Shown in pieces: positions 61,654 to 64,000 of a stretch of DNA of 64,000 nucleotides; the stretch's first letter is position 1; the number at the start of each line of letters is the position of its first letter. The translations under genes and the position numbers were made by a program. Below the pieces are notes generated by a model. That model made no database searches. It was not told where the DNA came from and saw nothing but the letters and a program-made list of their open reading frames with translations. The stretch comes from Candidatus Rokuibacteriota bacterium. Lineage in GTDB: Bacteria; Methylomirabilota; Methylomirabilia; Rokubacteriales; CSP1-6. The stretch spans positions 43,726-107,725 of the forward strand of contig QHRU01000044.1 of NCBI GenBank assembly GCA_003220225.1, written 5' to 3'.

Positions 61654-61773
61654 GTGACGGTCGCACGCGCCGCGAGCGTCGTCGTTCTCGTTCTGGGCAC
61701 GCTTCTCGCACCACTCACCCGCGAGACCCAGCAGTCGGGAAAGCCGCTGCGCGCCGATCAGGTGATCCAATGA
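61654..61773 (+). CDS. 39-codon remnant resembling a binding-protein signal peptide
   Basis: GTG 61654 reads VTVARAASVVVLVLGTLLAP, then LTRETQQSGKPLRADQVIQ and stop. LLAPL...AQQxGK is typical of the start of ABC-substrate-binding (TrpX/YtrF-like) proteins, but the rest is missing. Its TGA overlaps the SDR ATG (ATGA). Likely a truncated gene or a short coupling ORF. Confidence 0.3.
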   Translation: MTVARAASVVVLVLGTLLAPLTRETQQSGKPLRADQVIQ

Positions 61774-62570
61774 AGCTCCAGGGAAAGATCGCGATCGTGA
61801 CGGGAACCAGTCCCAACATCGGCGGTGGCATCGCGCAGGGGCTGGCCGACGAGGGCGCCACCGTCGTCTGCGTGGACGTCGTGCCCGCGAACGCGGAGCA
61901 GTGCGCCGACTGGATCAAGGGCCGCGGCGGCACCGCGCTCGGCGTCACGTGCGACGTGACCGACGAGGCGCAGGTGGAGGCGATGGTGGCGCGTGTCCGC
62001 GACACCTATGGCCGCGTCGACGCCCTCGTCAACAACGCCGGCATCCTCGGCGGCCTGAGCGTGCTCGAGATGCCGCTCCCGCGCTGGAACCGCCAGATCG
62101 CCGTGAACCTCACCGGGACCTTTCTCTGCACCAAGCACGTGGCCCGCTGCATGGTCGAGCGCGCCACGCGCGGCAGCATCATCGTGATCGCCTCGACGGC
62201 CGGGCACCAGGGCCAGGCGGGCAACATCGCCTACTGCACGAGCAAGAGCGGGCTGTTGAACTTCACCCGCGCCGCGGCGATGGACCTGGCGCGGCACGGC
62301 ATCCGGGTGAACAGCCTGACGCCGACGGCGACCGACCCCGAGGAAGGGATCGAGCGTGGCGTCGCGTGGGGACGCCCGCGGCCCGAGCAGCGTTCGAGAC
62401 TCCTGGACTTCCCGAAGATGGTGCCGATGCAGAAGCTGCCGAGCCCGCGCCACTATGCGCGCGCGGCCGTCTTCCTCGCCTCGGATGACGCGGAGATGGT
62501 CACCGGCTTCGACCTGCGCGTCGACGCCGGCGCGATCGCCAAGTACTGGCCGTGGGTGCCCGGCGCCTGA
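61770..62570 (+). CDS. Short-chain dehydrogenase/reductase
   Basis: 266 residues. NAD(P)-binding loop VTGTSPNIGGGIA (unusual TGxSPNIGxG instead of TGxxxGIG), ALVNNAGIL, and the active site with Ser in VIASTAG and YCTSKSG (YxxxK, ~155). Cytoplasmic oxidoreductase of an alcohol/ketone, likely in the same pathway as the dioxygenases. Start overlaps the preceding short ORF. Confidence 0.9.
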   Translation: MKLQGKIAIVTGTSPNIGGGIAQGLADEGATVVCVDVVPANAEQCADWIKGRGGTALGVTCDVTDEAQVEAMVARVRDTYGRVDALVNNAGILGGLSVLEMPLPRWNRQIAVNLTGTFLCTKHVARCMVERATRGSIIVIASTAGHQGQAGNIAYCTSKSGLLNFTRAAAMDLARHGIRVNSLTPTATDPEEGIERGVAWGRPRPEQRSRLLDFPKMVPMQKLPSPRHYARAAVFLASDDAEMVTGFDLRVDAGAIAKYWPWVPGA

Positions 62571-62586
62571 TCGGTCGCGTCCCGGC

Positions 62587-64000
62587 TCACTCGCGCGTCG
62601 CGGTGAACGGGCAGATCTGGCGGTACGCGCACCAGCGGCACGCGTTGCGCGACGGCGTGGCCTCGAAGCGGCGCGCGCGAATGCCGGCGGCGGCGGCCTC
62701 GACGGACGTCAGCGCCTCGTGGACGTCCTCCTCCGTCGGCGTGTGGCGGCCCACGACGTGGGATTCGATGAAGCGCAGCTCCACGCGCTGGGGCAGGCGG
62801 CCGGAGCTCTCCCGCCACGCGAGCGCGTACATCTTGAGCTGCAGGCTCGCGGCCACGCGCCGGTCGGCCTCCTTCTGCTTCGTGACCTCGCTCGTCTTGT
62901 AGTCGACGATCACCGCACCCAGGAGGTCCTCGTCGACGCGGTCGAAGCGGCCGCGCACGCGTGTGGGCCCGAGGCTGAACGCGAAGTCCTTCTCGATGTA
63001 CGTCGGCTTCACGCCCGCCGTCTCTTCCTGGTTCCAGAAGCGCGTGAGCGCCTCGCGGCCGGCCGCCTTGCGCGCCTCCTGGTGCTCCCAGGTGAGGAAG
63101 CCCTGGTTGACCCACTTCGTGTCGTACTCGGCCAGGAGATCGTCGAGCGAGGTGTAGTTGCCCTCCACGCGCCGCTTGAGATAGAACTCCACGACCTCGT
63201 GGATGGTGGAGCCGTACACGAGCGAGTGGTGACGCAGGATCGGCACGCGGAGCTGATGCACGTAGCGGTACTTCAGCGGGCAGGTCTGGTAGTCGTCGAC
63301 CTGCTTGTGGCTGATCGTGATCTCTTCGTCGGCGGGGATCGGCGGCAGCGCCGCCTCGTCCTGGGCCGCCGGCGGCGCGAAGCGCTCGATCTCCTCCACG
63401 GCCTTGCCCTTGAACGGCCGGGCCGCGTCCCTGGGCAGATCGAGCGCCTCCAGCACGAACTGGCTCACCTTGCGCTCGCGCGCGCCCCCGTAGTCGCGCG
63501 CGCTCGTGAGGATCAGCTCGCGCCGCGCGCGCGTCATGCCGACGTAGAAGAGCCGCCGCTCCTCTTGCGCGTGGAAGTCGCCGGTCGGCGCGACATCCTT
63601 GAGCAGCTCGGCGGGCAGCTCGAGCGCGTCGCGGCGCTTCTGCGTGGGGAATTTCCCCTGCACGAGGTGCACGAGGAAGACCACGGGGAACTCCAGGCCC
63701 TTGGCCTTGTGCACGGTGAGCACGCGCACGGCCGGCGTCTCGACGTCGGCTTCGGCGACGGCCGGATCCTCGCCGGCGTCGATCAGCGCTTCGAGGTGCT
63801 TCACGAACTCGCGGACGTTGTCGTACTTCAGCGCCTTCGAGGCGTCCTGGATGCGCCGGAAGAACTTGGAGATGTTCTGCACCTCGGCTTCGTCGCGCGC
63901 GGTCACCGCCTTCGACATCCGCGCGAGCCAGCCGGAATCCACCAGGAACTGGTAGAGCAGCTCGCCCGTCGGCATCTCGCGGCCGAGCTCCATGTAGCGA
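62587..64000 (-). CDS. UvrD/RecB-family helicase with C-terminal PD-(D/E)XK nuclease (cut by window edge)
   Basis: The visible part (about 470 codons; continues beyond 64000) has helicase motif V (VRVLTVHKAKGLEFPVVFLV), motif VI (RRLFYVGMTRARRELI), then a PDDEXK_1-type nuclease: TCPLKYRY, GSTIHEVVEFY, RGRFDRVDED, AVIVDYKTSE (catalytic D-x-K) and a Cys set CRWCAYRQIC for a 4Fe-4S cluster as in AddB/Cas4-like nucleases. Walker A lies outside the window. Role in double-strand break repair (AddAB-like) is inferred. Transcribed toward the SDR gene. Confidence 0.9.
   Translation of the reverse strand, partial: RYMELGREMPTGELLYQFLVDSGWLARMSKAVTARDEAEVQNISKFFRRIQDASKALKYDNVREFVKHLEALIDAGEDPAVAEADVETPAVRVLTVHKAKGLEFPVVFLVHLVQGKFPTQKRRDALELPAELLKDVAPTGDFHAQEERRLFYVGMTRARRELILTSARDYGGARERKVSQFVLEALDLPRDAARPFKGKAVEEIERFAPPAAQDEAALPPIPADEEITISHKQVDDYQTCPLKYRYVHQLRVPILRHHSLVYGSTIHEVVEFYLKRRVEGNYTSLDDLLAEYDTKWVNQGFLTWEHQEARKAAGREALTRFWNQEETAGVKPTYIEKDFAFSLGPTRVRGRFDRVDEDLLGAVIVDYKTSEVTKQKEADRRVAASLQLKMYALAWRESSGRLPQRVELRFIESHVVGRHTPTEEDVHEALTSVEAAAAGIRARRFEATPSRNACRWCAYRQICPFTATRE

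Noticed and set aside
1..64000. CRISPR arrays, rRNA and tRNA genes
   Set aside because: No regularly spaced direct repeats, cloverleaf-like segments or conserved rRNA stretches were noticed on either strand.

Overview
The window is 64 kb of very GC-rich bacterial chromosome, densely coded, with many GTG starts and 1-4 nt start/stop overlaps (ATGA, GTGA, TGATG). Gene content points to an uncultured soil-type aerobe: orphan CoxL-type molybdoenzyme, SorAB-like sulfite dehydrogenase, Tat-exported solute-binding proteins, Rieske/extradiol dioxygenases, a PEP-CTERM-like tail, tricarballylate dehydrogenase-like flavoprotein. The style fits Ca. Rokubacteria/Methylomirabilota or a relative, but no rRNA or other phylogenetic marker is present, so this is inference. 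No rRNA, tRNA, CRISPR array, intact transposon or prophage was seen.

Layout. 1-8.4 kb: mostly minus strand; adenine phosphoribosyltransferase, a lone receiver protein, then a run of metabolic genes (HAD, enoyl-CoA hydratase, rhodanese, alpha/beta hydrolase, D-cysteine desulfhydrase-like, DUF72), a heme-motif adenylate cyclase and a TPR protein. 8.4-20.4 kb: AMP-forming acyl-CoA synthetase, frameshifted csbD, lytic transglycosylase, glycine-zipper lipoprotein, pterin dehydratase plus NHL propeller, orphan molybdenum hydroxylase subunit, sulfite dehydrogenase pair, amidohydrolase, Nudix protein, Fe-S DEAH helicase. 20.6-32.0 kb: a nine-gene plus-strand operon in which four envelope proteins (small lipoprotein, PEGA/TPR lipoprotein, TolB-like propeller, TPR protein) precede a complete dipeptide-type ABC transporter; this is the best candidate for an undescribed system.

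32.1-33.8 kb is a scrambled, less GC-rich patch: a gene start cut after about 11 codons, an inserted MTA/SAH nucleosidase-family gene, an N-terminally truncated methyltransferase and the 3' end of a CDF cation transporter joined back to back. 33.9-44.5 kb: secreted cyclase-family enzyme, sugar-type binding protein, NxxGxxAF-repeat protein, Cys-rich peptide, Zn/Mn-type binding protein, an RND heavy-metal pump broken by an internal out-of-frame deletion, a coupled zinc-ribbon micro-protein, and two members of a small secreted family with a shared PPDPTW...GFWDDGD motif.

44.6-51.6 kb: flavoprotein plus EthD-like protein, a metallophosphoesterase/radical SAM pair, membrane and secreted unknowns, a HugZ-like flavin/heme protein and a class II Fic protein with a perfect palindrome over its predicted promoter. 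51.7-62.6 kb: acetyltransferase, then a likely catabolic/uptake cluster: class III extradiol dioxygenase, Rieske oxygenase, two tail-to-tail paralogous Tat binding proteins, MetE-like protein, ABC ATPase, fused double permease and an SDR oxidoreductase. The right edge cuts a UvrD/RecB-like helicase-nuclease.
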